Part shown: positions 6,107 through 13,571 of the stretch, piece after piece
Layout: each line of letters begins with the position of its first letter
Position numbering within the stretch: the first letter of the stretch is position 1
Assembly: GCA_903843315.1 (NCBI GenBank)
Contig: CAIMPQ010000048.1
Coordinates: 1-19,739 of the forward strand
Reading direction: 5' to 3'
DNA length: 19,739 nt
Source of the DNA: an uncultured beta proteobacterium
GTDB lineage: Bacteria; Pseudomonadota; Gammaproteobacteria; Burkholderiales; Burkholderiaceae
Notes under the pieces: generated by a model
The model's database searches: none
What the model was told of the DNA's origin: nothing
What the model saw: the letters and a program-made list of their open reading frames with translations, nothing else
Position numbers and translations under genes: made by a program

Positions 6107-7736
6107 GGTCCGCAAGACGTGAACGCTCACCGCGTGCAAGGGTGATATGACCACCATGACGCCAACCTTTAAAGCGGTCAACCACGTAGGTTAGACCAGA
6201 TGAACCCTCAGTTAAATAAGGGGTATCAATCTGTGCAATATTGCCCAGACAGACAATCTTAGTACCTGGGCCCGCACGAGTGACTAGGGTTTTCATTTGC
6301 TTAGGCGTTAAGTTTTGAGCCTCATCAATAATGACGAACTTACTCACAAAAGTTCTGCCACGCATAAAGTTCATGCTCTTGACTTTAATGCGTGAGCGAA
6401 TGAGTTCTTGGGTAGCTGCCCGACCCCACTCACCAGCGCTATCGTCATTACGTTGAAGTACTTCGAGATTGTCATCAAATGCACCCATCCATGGCTGCAT
6501 TTTCTCTTCCTCTGTGCCTGGTAGGAAGCCAATATCTTCACCTACCGGAACAGTGGCGCGGGTGATGATTATCTCGTTATAGCGCTTGCTATCTAAGACC
6601 TGCTCTAGTCCAGCAGCCAAAGCCAGCAAAGTTTTTCCGGTACCAGCTTGACCTAGCAGAGTTACAAAGTCGATATCTGGGTTCATCAGCAAGTTCATGG
6701 CAAAGTTTTGCTCACGATTGCGCGCTGTCACACTCCAGACATTGTTTTTCTGGTGAGAGAAATCACGCAATGTTTGTAATAGTGCTGTCTTGCCGTTGAT
6801 TTCTCGTACATGGGCATAGAAAGGTGTCGAGCCGTCCGGATTTTCTTGATAAACAAACTGATTAACCAGCATACTTGGTACGGCAGGGCCAGTCACTCTG
6901 TAGAACATCGTGCCAGACTTAGAGTCAGCCCAGCTTTCCATATCTTTGCCGTGCTTTGGCCAGAAATCTTGAGATAAAGACATCACACCTGAGTACATCA
7001 GGTCACGATCTTCTAACACCTGGTCGTTGAAATAATCTTCTGCAGGTAAGCCAAGCGCCCGTGCTTTGATGCGCATATTGATATCTTTTGATACCAATAC
7101 AACCTCTTGGCCTTTGCGAGTCTTTTGTAATTCACTAACGACTGCCAAAATGAGGTTATCCCCTTTACCTTCTGGCAAGCCTTCAGGTAATGGTTGGGTA
7201 GCGAGTTTGGTTTGGAAGAAAAGGCGACCGGATACATCTTGGTTGCCTAACTTATTGAGAGGGATACCCTCATCCAGTGTGCCGCTAGTACCACCGATGA
7301 GTTGATCAAGGGATCTACTGACGGTGCGGGCGTTTCTAGCAACCTCAGTCATTCCCTTTTTATGATTGTCCAACTCTTCGAGAGTGGTCATTGGCAAATA
7401 AAGATCGTGCTCGGAGAAGCGGAATAATGAACTAGGGTCATGCATTAATACGTTTGTATCTAAAACGAATAAGCTTGGTGGCCCAGTACGAATTACGCGT
7501 TTTGGTTTTGCTGGCGCAACTGCTTTAATGTCGTTACGCTCAGGATGGCGATCTGCCTTAATTTTTTCTAGGGCAACTTCCGCTGCAGAAAGATCTTCTT
7601 CTACATCATTAGCCCAATCGGAGGTCTCCATCACTACTGGCTTTGCTGTTGCGGGACGTTTCTTTAAATCGGGGGTGTCCTTGTGATTTAGTTTTACTTG
7701 ATCAGCAATTTGAGTTGGGATGGGGGGTAAAGGCAT
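6087..7736 (-). CDS. PIN-PhoH family ATPase
   Basis: A 549-residue fusion of a PIN nuclease-like domain and a PhoH ATPase. The family, studied mainly as mycobacterial PhoH2, couples ATP-driven RNA unwinding to RNA cleavage; the role in betaproteobacteria is not settled. After a charged N-terminal stretch of about 85 residues comes the PIN domain (about 88-235), with acidic positions Asp93 (VLDTNVLMHD), Glu120-121 (TTLEELD), Asp193 and Asp218, so the nuclease site looks complete. The PhoH domain spans about 340-545, with Walker A GQAGTGKT (362-369) and Walker B FVIIDEAQNL (467-476). The start at 7736 (MPLPPIPTQI) is chosen over one 30 bases upstream because AGGAG lies 6-7 bases ahead of it. 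The gene has its own leader with a promoter candidate and hairpins, and a terminator directly after the stop. Confidence 0.93.
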   Translation of the reverse strand: MPLPPIPTQIADQVKLNHKDTPDLKKRPATAKPVVMETSDWANDVEEDLSAAEVALEKIKADRHPERNDIKAVAPAKPKRVIRTGPPSLFVLDTNVLMHDPSSLFRFSEHDLYLPMTTLEELDNHKKGMTEVARNARTVSRSLDQLIGGTSGTLDEGIPLNKLGNQDVSGRLFFQTKLATQPLPEGLPEGKGDNLILAVVSELQKTRKGQEVVLVSKDINMRIKARALGLPAEDYFNDQVLEDRDLMYSGVMSLSQDFWPKHGKDMESWADSKSGTMFYRVTGPAVPSMLVNQFVYQENPDGSTPFYAHVREINGKTALLQTLRDFSHQKNNVWSVTARNREQNFAMNLLMNPDIDFVTLLGQAGTGKTLLALAAGLEQVLDSKRYNEIIITRATVPVGEDIGFLPGTEEEKMQPWMGAFDDNLEVLQRNDDSAGEWGRAATQELIRSRIKVKSMNFMRGRTFVSKFVIIDEAQNLTPKQMKTLVTRAGPGTKIVCLGNIAQIDTPYLTEGSSGLTYVVDRFKGWRHGGHITLARGERSRLADHAADAL

Positions 7737-7750
7737 ACAGACTCTCCTAA

Positions 7751-7788
7751 AAGAAAAAACCGCCAAGCGGAGTGCGTTGACGGTTTAT
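7751..7788 (-). terminator. Terminator-like hairpin in the PIN-PhoH leader
   Basis: On the minus strand AACCGTCAA pairs with TTGGCGGTT over 9 bp, with one U-G pair, around a 10-base loop. It is followed by TTTTTTCTTTT, and the AGGAG ribosome-binding site begins directly after this run. The layout is that of an intrinsic terminator just ahead of the start codon, so it could end read-through from the bcp side or act as an attenuator of the PIN-PhoH gene. Confidence 0.6.
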
Positions 7789-7813
7789 TGCGAAACGGGT
7801 AGCAGTGAGATCT

Positions 7814-7910
7814 AAAAAACGGCGGGGGTTGCTCTCCAAACCTGTTCTGAAATATTCAGGTTGATGGTTTAAACGGATTGTCAGACTTTCCCGTCGTTTA
7901 CGGTGCATAT
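7814..7910 (-). ncRNA. Candidate structured leader or small RNA upstream of the PIN-PhoH gene
   Basis: On the minus strand AACGACGGG (7898-7890) can pair with CCCGCCGTT over 8 of 9 positions, closing a domain of about 80 bases that ends in T6 (7819-7814). Inside it AACCTG and CAGGTT pair, and CTGAA/TTCAG forms an alternative small hairpin. The T-run makes this a possible terminated RNA of about 95 nt starting near 7910. It matches no riboswitch or small RNA I can name. No open reading frame with a ribosome-binding site is evident. The call rests only on pairing seen by eye. Confidence 0.35.
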
Positions 7911-7916
7911 GGCTTC

Positions 7917-7944
7917 ACTTTACCCCAAATTTGGGGCTTTGCAA
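7917..7944 (-). promoter_or_regulatory. Candidate promoter with palindromic spacer for the PIN-PhoH leader
   Basis: On the minus strand TTGCAA (7944-7939) and TAAAGT (7922-7917) are 16 bases apart, giving a start near 7910 and a leader of about 175 nt. The spacer is almost wholly the perfect 14-base palindrome CCCCAAATTTGGGG (7923-7936), which could be an operator. The 7737-7971 gap is the largest in the window and holds this promoter, the candidate RNA and the hairpin by the ribosome-binding site. Confidence 0.5.
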
Positions 7945-7971
7945 GCACCTCAGAACAAATTGTTGTAAAAA

Positions 7972-8439
7972 TTATTTAGTAGCTTGGGCTGCCTGTAATA
8001 CCTCTGTCACATGGCCCGGCACTTTAAGACCGCGCCACTCTTGAACTAGCTTGCCATTGGAATCAAAAAGGAAGGTACTACGTTCAACCCCACGGACTTG
8101 CTTGCCATACATATTCTTCATTTTCATGACGCCGAAGATTTGGCAGAGCTTCTCCTCAGTATCAGCAACCAACTCAAACGGCAGCTCCAATTTGCTACGG
8201 AAGTTGTCATGGGACTTTAGGCTATCTCGTGAAACCCCTACCACCAAAGTATTGGCTTTTGAGAAGGCTTCGATGTTGTCGCGAAATTCACTAGACTCAG
8301 CGGTGCAACCCGGAGTCATATCTTTTGGATAAAAGTAGAGCACCAATTTTTTTCCTTTGGCCGAGGCTGGAGAAAATGTTAGACCTGAAGTTGCCGGAAT
8401 AGCGCACTGAGGCATAGATTGGCCGATAGCTACTGTCAT
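7972..8439 (-). CDS. bcp: Thioredoxin-dependent peroxiredoxin, Bcp/PrxQ family
   Basis: Reduces hydrogen peroxide and organic hydroperoxides in the cytoplasm. The 155-residue length is normal. The peroxidatic Cys45 lies in FYPKDMTPGCTAESSEFRD. The position where many Bcp/PrxQ proteins carry the resolving Cys, five residues later, is Ser50, so this one should behave as a 1-Cys enzyme or use another Cys (Cys12 and Cys99 are the only others seen). It is 33 bases downstream of arnD on the same strand and may be the last gene of that transcript; no terminator lies between them. No strong T-run terminator follows its stop. Confidence 0.92.
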   Translation of the reverse strand: MTVAIGQSMPQCAIPATSGLTFSPASAKGKKLVLYFYPKDMTPGCTAESSEFRDNIEAFSKANTLVVGVSRDSLKSHDNFRSKLELPFELVADTEEKLCQIFGVMKMKNMYGKQVRGVERSTFLFDSNGKLVQEWRGLKVPGHVTEVLQAAQATK

Positions 8440-8472
8440 GATGATCTTTCTTAAGTTTTTTGTCTCTAGGTT

Positions 8473-9390
8473 TTAATTATTCTGAATAATCAGCTCGCCG
8501 CTGCGATTGGGGATTTCGCCCCAAGTCAGTGGTGATACAGCTATTTTATCGAGTTGCTTGGTGACTTCCCAGGATTTGTGTAGCTCGCCCATAGTGATTA
8601 GGTCGTGACCCTGATTTAACCATCCCGCCAATAGCTGTTCAAATGCTGGCAGGAGCTTTTGCCCCTCAAGTTCAGCATGTAATGTAAAAACTTGATCATT
8701 CGGATTGCTTTGGGTAATTTCTAGGAGTTTTTTCACTGCCCCAAATTCATCAGCCCCATCAATACCGATGAGTTCATCAAAGGTTGGTAGGGTAGTAGGG
8801 TACTGAACATGCTTCGCTTTACCAGAAGGCAATGCAATACGGTATGGCATGAGATTAGGCTCGGATCTACCATCGGAAGAATATTGAATCCCCCATTGAT
8901 CAAGCTGCTCAAATGCAGCTTCATTCATTTGCCAACCAGCAGCGCCATAGGTAACTGGCTTGTGCCCAAAAATAGCTATAAAGCGATCCCAGCTTTTTTG
9001 CATCATGGCTTTTGTCCATGTCGCATCTTGATTGCGAACTGCATCTTGCCATGCGACATGATCCCAAGTATGAATCCCAGTCTCATGACCTGCTTGGTCG
9101 ATTGCACGCATTTCAGCCGCTGCTTTTTTACCAATGTCTGGACCCGGAAGTAGAACGCCGTAGAGTAGTGTCTTGATGCCGTAGTGTTCTACAACAGAAG
9201 TGCGACTGACTTTTTTCAGAAAGCCGGGACGAAAGACTCGTTTTAAAGCCCAACCAGTATGGTCAGGTCCAAGGCTAAATAAGAAGGTGGCTTTGAGGCC
9301 AAAGCGCGCGAGGGTGCGAGCTAAATTCGGTACACCTTCTTTAGTGCCGCGTAAGGTATCAACATCAACCTTGAGAGCAATCTTTGCCAT
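8473..9390 (-). CDS. arnD: 4-deoxy-4-formamido-L-arabinose-phosphoundecaprenol deformylase
   Basis: Removes the formyl group from undecaprenyl phosphate-Ara4FN, the step that makes the lipid-linked donor usable by ArnT. A 305-residue polysaccharide-deacetylase-fold protein with the ArnD opening KVDVDTLRGTKEGVP (metal-ligand motif at Asp9/Asp11) and the H-x3-H type motif GHETGIHTWDH (His107 and His111). GAGG precedes the ATG by about 4 bases. It follows the decarboxylase gene by 12 bases, closing the Ara4N block. Confidence 0.94.
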   Translation of the reverse strand: MAKIALKVDVDTLRGTKEGVPNLARTLARFGLKATFLFSLGPDHTGWALKRVFRPGFLKKVSRTSVVEHYGIKTLLYGVLLPGPDIGKKAAAEMRAIDQAGHETGIHTWDHVAWQDAVRNQDATWTKAMMQKSWDRFIAIFGHKPVTYGAAGWQMNEAAFEQLDQWGIQYSSDGRSEPNLMPYRIALPSGKAKHVQYPTTLPTFDELIGIDGADEFGAVKKLLEITQSNPNDQVFTLHAELEGQKLLPAFEQLLAGWLNQGHDLITMGELHKSWEVTKQLDKIAVSPLTWGEIPNRSGELIIQNN

Positions 9391-9402
9391 GAACCTCGGT
9401 AC

Positions 9403-10449
9403 TTATTCTTTGTCGACTAAGTGACGCGCCTTATCTACATCCAGACGATAGGCTTCAAAGATATTTTTTAGGGCGTCAGACATCGTCGTCGTTGGTTTCC
9501 AGCCCAACTCACTCATCGTGTTGTCAATTGCAGGTACACGATTTTGAACATCTTGATAGCCTTCGCCGTAATACGCACCTGAAGTAGTTTCGACAATCTT
9601 GACTTCGTTGGCGGTCTTTGCGTACTCCGGGATACTCCGCGCAATCTCTAACATCTGATTGGCTAAGTCACGAACAGAGTGATTGTTTTTAGGATTACCA
9701 ATGTTATAGATCTTGCCATTAGCAATGCCATCTTTGTTGTCGATGATGTGCATTAAGGCATCGATACCATCATCAATGTAAGTGAAGGCCCGTTTTTGAG
9801 CGCCACCGTCAACTAAGTTAATAGGCTCGCCGCGCACGATGTGCCCCAGGAATTGGGTGACGACCCGTGATGAACCTTCTTTGGGTGTATAGATACTATC
9901 TAATCCAGGACCAATCCAGTTAAATGGACGGAAGAGGGTAAAACGCAAACCTTCCATGCCATAGCCCCAGATCACGCGATCCATTAATTGTTTAGAACAG
10001 GCGTAAATCCAACGTGGCTTATTGATAGGGCCGTAAACCATATTGGATTTAGCGGGATCGAATTCACCATCTTCACACATTCCATACACTTCGGATGTCG
10101 ATGGGAAAACCAAATGCTTTTTGTATTTAACGGCAGAGCGAACGATGGGCAGATTAGCTTCAAAGTCGAGCTCAAACACTTTCAATGGCTGTTGCACATA
10201 AGTTGCCGGTGTCGCAATCGCTACCAAAGGCAATATAACATCGCATTTACGGATGTGGTATTCAACCCATTCCTTATTGATGGTGATATCACCTTCAAAG
10301 AAGTGCATCCGTGGATGATTTACTAGATCACCGAGGCGATCATTTTGCATGTCCATACCATAGACATCCCAATCGGTTGTCTCAAGAATGCGCTTAGAAA
10401 GGTGGTGGCCAATAAAACCGTTCACACCAAGAATGAGTACTTTTTTCAT
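9403..10449 (-). CDS. arnA: UDP-glucuronate decarboxylase, equivalent to the C-terminal half of ArnA
   Basis: Oxidises and decarboxylates UDP-glucuronate to UDP-4-keto-pentose with NAD, the first committed step of Ara4N synthesis. A 348-residue extended short-chain dehydrogenase with the NAD motif GVNGFIGHHL (8-17), catalytic Ser119-Glu120 in PSTSEVYG, Tyr149 and Lys153 in YACSK, and the KRAFTYIDDGIDAL segment that carries the Arg proposed as general acid in E. coli ArnA. In enterobacteria this domain is fused to the formyltransferase; here it has its own ATG, with GAGG 8 bases upstream, 48 bases after the formyltransferase stop. The name arnA is used for the decarboxylase half only. Confidence 0.94.
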   Translation of the reverse strand: MKKVLILGVNGFIGHHLSKRILETTDWDVYGMDMQNDRLGDLVNHPRMHFFEGDITINKEWVEYHIRKCDVILPLVAIATPATYVQQPLKVFELDFEANLPIVRSAVKYKKHLVFPSTSEVYGMCEDGEFDPAKSNMVYGPINKPRWIYACSKQLMDRVIWGYGMEGLRFTLFRPFNWIGPGLDSIYTPKEGSSRVVTQFLGHIVRGEPINLVDGGAQKRAFTYIDDGIDALMHIIDNKDGIANGKIYNIGNPKNNHSVRDLANQMLEIARSIPEYAKTANEVKIVETTSGAYYGEGYQDVQNRVPAIDNTMSELGWKPTTTMSDALKNIFEAYRLDVDKARHLVDKE

Positions 10450-10497
10450 CTTTACTGCCTCGTTTTTAATCTAATTTGGGATTGCTAAATACAGTAC

Positions 10498-11367
10498 TTA
10501 TTTGTTAATTGGATACCATTCCAGGATTTCAACTACCTGGCCGTCTCCACAAATGCCGAATACCTGATTATCAACCACTTGGATGCCATAAACCCCAAGA
10601 TCGAGCTGGACAGGAAATGGCCCTTTTAAGCTAGTGTGAGCCACCAACATGGTTTGGCCTTGATAGTTTGTAAAGGCACCTGGATACGGGGGCGCGACAG
10701 CCCTGACGAGGTTATGTACTTGAAGAGCGGTTTGGTTCCAGTGAATTTGGCCATCAGCAGGCTTTCTGCCGCCAAAATAGCTGCCCTTTTGGAGTTCATT
10801 GGTTTGGCGAGGGACATGCCCTGCAATCAGACTGGGTAAAACCTGATTGATTACCTCTACAGCGGCTTTGCTGACCTTGCCAAAAACCTCGGTAGCGGTT
10901 TCATCTGGCCCAATACTGACTACTGCTTGCCCAACAATATCCCCGGCATCAGGTTTGTCTTCCATGACATGTAAAGTAGCGCCGGTTTCAGATTCGCCAT
11001 GCAATATTGCCCAGTTCACAGGAGCCCGTCCACGGTACTTTGGCAACAGGGAGCCGTGCATGTTTAACGCGGCGATCTTGGCACAAGCCAATATCTGTGC
11101 AGGAATCATATGGCGATAGTAAAAAGAAAAAATATAGTCAGGCGCCAGAGATTGGAGTTTCGGAATGAATCCCACTAACTCATCAGCACTTGGTGTGATG
11201 TAAGGAATATTTTTCTCAGTGCAAAGTTTGGCAACACTACCGAACCAAATATTTTCATGAGGATCGTCCTGGTGTGTGACGACTAGATCCACCTGAATGC
11301 CAGCATTAAGTAATGCTGTTAAGCAATTGACGCCCACATCGTGATAAGCGAAGACGACCGCGTGCAA
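10498..11367 (-). CDS. UDP-Ara4N formyltransferase, equivalent to the N-terminal half of ArnA
   Basis: Transfers a formyl group from 10-formyl-tetrahydrofolate to UDP-Ara4N, giving UDP-Ara4FN, the substrate of ArnC. A 289-residue stand-alone protein with Asn102, His104 and Asp140 (NMHGSLLPKYRGRAPVNW and KPDAGDIVG), the same triad and numbering as in E. coli ArnA. The fold is shared with methionyl-tRNA formyltransferase, but the gene sits between arnC and the decarboxylase, which fixes its role. The start is TTG at 11367, directly after the arnC stop (TAATTG); an in-frame stop immediately upstream excludes anything earlier, and starting later would remove the first strand. Translation is probably coupled to arnC. 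Confidence 0.92.
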   Translation of the reverse strand: MHAVVFAYHDVGVNCLTALLNAGIQVDLVVTHQDDPHENIWFGSVAKLCTEKNIPYITPSADELVGFIPKLQSLAPDYIFSFYYRHMIPAQILACAKIAALNMHGSLLPKYRGRAPVNWAILHGESETGATLHVMEDKPDAGDIVGQAVVSIGPDETATEVFGKVSKAAVEVINQVLPSLIAGHVPRQTNELQKGSYFGGRKPADGQIHWNQTALQVHNLVRAVAPPYPGAFTNYQGQTMLVAHTSLKGPFPVQLDLGVYGIQVVDNQVFGICGDGQVVEILEWYPINK

Positions 11368-12330
11368 TTATTTTTTCTCTAAGATAGTTTGCACTACGTA
11401 ACGTGGACGTTTTCGGATCTGTTGGTATATACGACCGATGTATTCACCGAGCAGACCAAGACCAAAGAGCATGACGCCAATGAGGAAGAAGGTGAGCGCG
11501 AAGAGGGTAAATACACCCTCAACCTCGGCACCTAGAACAAAGCGCCGTACCAGCAAGTAAACGAACAAGCTGCCAGCAGCAAGGGATAGCAGCATGCCCA
11601 GGATCGAGAAGATCTGGAGGGGCATTACAGAAAAGCCAGTTACCAAGTCAAAGTTTAGGCGAATCAATTGATAGAGACTGTATTTGGATTCACCTGCAAA
11701 GCGCTCTTCGTGTTTAACCGTAATTTCGGTTGGATTCGCAGCAAAGGTGTATGCCAAAGCAGGAATAAAGGTATTACTTTCATCACATTGGCGAACTAAA
11801 TCAACAATGCGACGACTGTATCCCCGCAACATGCATCCTTGATCGGTCATCGTGATCCGGGTAATATTTTCACGCAAGCGATTCATTGCGCGAGACGCCA
11901 GTTTTCTGAAGAAGCTATCGCGGCGATCGGAACGAATGGTGCCAACGTAATCATGACCTTTTAAAAGTTGCTCAGTGAGAGCATCGATTTCTTCTGGCGG
12001 GTTTTGTAAATCTGCATCGAGGGTAATGATGTATTCGCCTTGAGCAAATTCAAAGCCAGCCATGATAGCCATGTGCTGACCAAAATTGCTGAGGAATAAA
12101 ACGGCGCGAGTCACGTCTGGGCGCAACTCTACTTGTTTAGCAAGGATGCCAGCTGAGCGATCTTTGCTACCGTCGTTGACGAAAACAATTTCATAAGGCA
12201 GATTGCGTTTCGTAGCTAGCGCATCTAAGGCTGGATAGAGGCGATCAAAAAGAGCCTGAAGGCCGTCTTCCTCGTTATAAACAGGAATAACAATGCTGAG
12301 CTTTGGGTTAGCAACTAAATTAGCAGTCAT
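11368..12330 (-). CDS. arnC: Undecaprenyl-phosphate Ara4FN transferase
   Basis: Inner-membrane GT2 enzyme that moves Ara4FN from UDP to undecaprenyl phosphate. The 320-residue product has an N-terminal GT-A domain (LSIVIPVYNEEDG, Asp53 in VNDGSKDRS, the DxD at Asp105/Asp107 in TLDADLQNPP) and the FLSNFGQHMAIMAG segment. Two C-terminal membrane helices lie at about 230-260 and 268-295, followed by EYIGRIYQQIRKRPRYVV, as in ArnC and related polyprenyl-phosphate transferases. It lies 41 bases after arnB; that gap holds a hairpin (12350-12367). Confidence 0.94.
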   Translation of the reverse strand: MTANLVANPKLSIVIPVYNEEDGLQALFDRLYPALDALATKRNLPYEIVFVNDGSKDRSAGILAKQVELRPDVTRAVLFLSNFGQHMAIMAGFEFAQGEYIITLDADLQNPPEEIDALTEQLLKGHDYVGTIRSDRRDSFFRKLASRAMNRLRENITRITMTDQGCMLRGYSRRIVDLVRQCDESNTFIPALAYTFAANPTEITVKHEERFAGESKYSLYQLIRLNFDLVTGFSVMPLQIFSILGMLLSLAAGSLFVYLLVRRFVLGAEVEGVFTLFALTFFLIGVMLFGLGLLGEYIGRIYQQIRKRPRYVVQTILEKK

Positions 12331-12349
12331 GCGGCAATTTTGCCTGATT

Positions 12350-12367
12350 CTTGGGGTTTAGCCCAAG
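12350..12367 (-). repeat. Hairpin in the arnB-arnC gap
   Basis: CTTGGG and CCCAAG form a perfect 6-bp stem with a 6-base loop, starting 4 bases after the arnB stop. There is no T-run after it, so it is not a standard terminator; it may only affect mRNA stability or arnC expression. Confidence 0.5.
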
Positions 12368-12371
12368 ATCT

Positions 12372-13547
12372 CTAGTTTTTGCGGTGTTTTTTCAGAATTC
12401 CAGCCAATCCCTTGGCAATACGGCCAATATCCTCATCTGTCATTCCCGGAAATAGAGGGAGCGTCAGAATAGAGCGACCAATGCGTTCTGCAATCGGTGT
12501 ATCGGAGACTTTATAGCCTAACTCTTTATAGAGTGTGAAACCCGTAATTGCTGGGTAATGCACCCCTGTGCCAATACCGAGCTCTTTGAGTTCAGTCATG
12601 ATTTGGGCGCGATCCGTATTTAATTGTTCAAGCGGCAGAACGACTTGGAACATGTGCCAATTGCTGTCAGTGAAATTTGCAACTGGCAACTCTAATGGGA
12701 GATTTTCTAATCCGACTGAGTTTAGTTCTGCTTGAATGACATCAAAGTATTGACGCGCTAAGGCTGCCCGACGTGTTTGATAGGTGGGTAATTGTTTGAG
12801 TTGTTGTAGACCAATGACTGCATTGACGTCTGTCAAATTATCCTTGCCACCGAGTACATCAACGTCCATCCCATCCATTCCCTGACGAGTGAGTCCTTGT
12901 AGACGAAATTTCTCAGCAAGCTTCGCTTCATCATCATTATTTAAGACCAGGCAGCCACCCTCTACCGTAGTGAGGTTCTTATTGGCTTGAAAACTAAAGC
13001 TCACCAGATCCCCAAAGCTACCGATTTTTTTGCCCTGCCATTGGGAGCCGAAAGCTTGGGCAGCATCTTCAATCACGCGCAGATGGTGTTGCTTGGCCAA
13101 AGAGTAAAGGTGATCCATATCTACTGGCAAGCCAGCAAGATAGACGGGCATGATTGCGCGGGTTTTTGGTGTAATTGCAGCTGCGACTTTATTCAAATCT
13201 ATATTGCGTGTCACTGGATCAATATCGACAAACACAGGCTTAGCACCTACTCCCAAAATCACATTAGAGGTTGCTACCCATGAGATGGGTGTGGTGATGA
13301 CTTCATCGCCAGCACCAATGCCAGCTACTTGCAAAGCAATCTTCATGGTTGCTGTGCCATTAGCAAAACAACGTACAGGGCGACCACCAAAGTAATCACT
13401 AAGTGTGGCCTCAAATTCAGCGAGCTTAGGGCCTGAAGTCACCCATCCCGAACGCAATACCTCGCTTACTGCATCGATTGTTTCTTGATTAAAGCTGGGA
13501 CGCGTAAATGGGATAAATTCGGGTATGGATGAAGGATTGTTTGACAT
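12372..13547 (-). CDS. arnB: UDP-4-amino-4-deoxy-L-arabinose aminotransferase
   Basis: PLP enzyme of the DegT/DnrJ/EryC1 family that transaminates UDP-4-keto-pentose with glutamate to give UDP-Ara4N. The 391-residue product begins with IPFTRPSFNQETIDAV, has the cofactor segment IEDAAQAFGS, and the PLP Lys190 in SFQANKNLTTVEGG, close to Lys188 of the enterobacterial enzyme. It follows arnT by 24 bases and precedes arnC. It could act on a related nucleotide sugar in isolation, but a complete set of Ara4N genes around it makes ArnB by far the best call. Confidence 0.92.
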   Translation of the reverse strand: MSNNPSSIPEFIPFTRPSFNQETIDAVSEVLRSGWVTSGPKLAEFEATLSDYFGGRPVRCFANGTATMKIALQVAGIGAGDEVITTPISWVATSNVILGVGAKPVFVDIDPVTRNIDLNKVAAAITPKTRAIMPVYLAGLPVDMDHLYSLAKQHHLRVIEDAAQAFGSQWQGKKIGSFGDLVSFSFQANKNLTTVEGGCLVLNNDDEAKLAEKFRLQGLTRQGMDGMDVDVLGGKDNLTDVNAVIGLQQLKQLPTYQTRRAALARQYFDVIQAELNSVGLENLPLELPVANFTDSNWHMFQVVLPLEQLNTDRAQIMTELKELGIGTGVHYPAITGFTLYKELGYKVSDTPIAERIGRSILTLPLFPGMTDEDIGRIAKGLAGILKKHRKN

Positions 13548-13571
13548 GATGTCTTATATTACTTGAATGCC

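Noticed and set aside
7814..7960. 6S RNA, RNase P RNA, glycine or other known riboswitch in the PIN-PhoH leader
   Set aside because: I looked for their conserved cores; only short chance resemblances such as GGGAAAGTC and GGAGAG are present, without the required partner motifs.
8809..9153. A 114-residue plus-strand open frame opposite arnD
   Set aside because: It is antisense to a conserved gene and shows no ribosome-binding site or recognisable domain.
10450..10497. A frameshift or sequencing error splitting a fused arnA gene
   Set aside because: Each half is complete at both ends, the gap is 48 bases, and the downstream gene has its own ATG with a GAGG site, so two real genes fit better.
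12350..12367. Terminator between arnB and arnC
   Set aside because: The 6-bp hairpin has no following T-run on the minus strand and the operon clearly continues.
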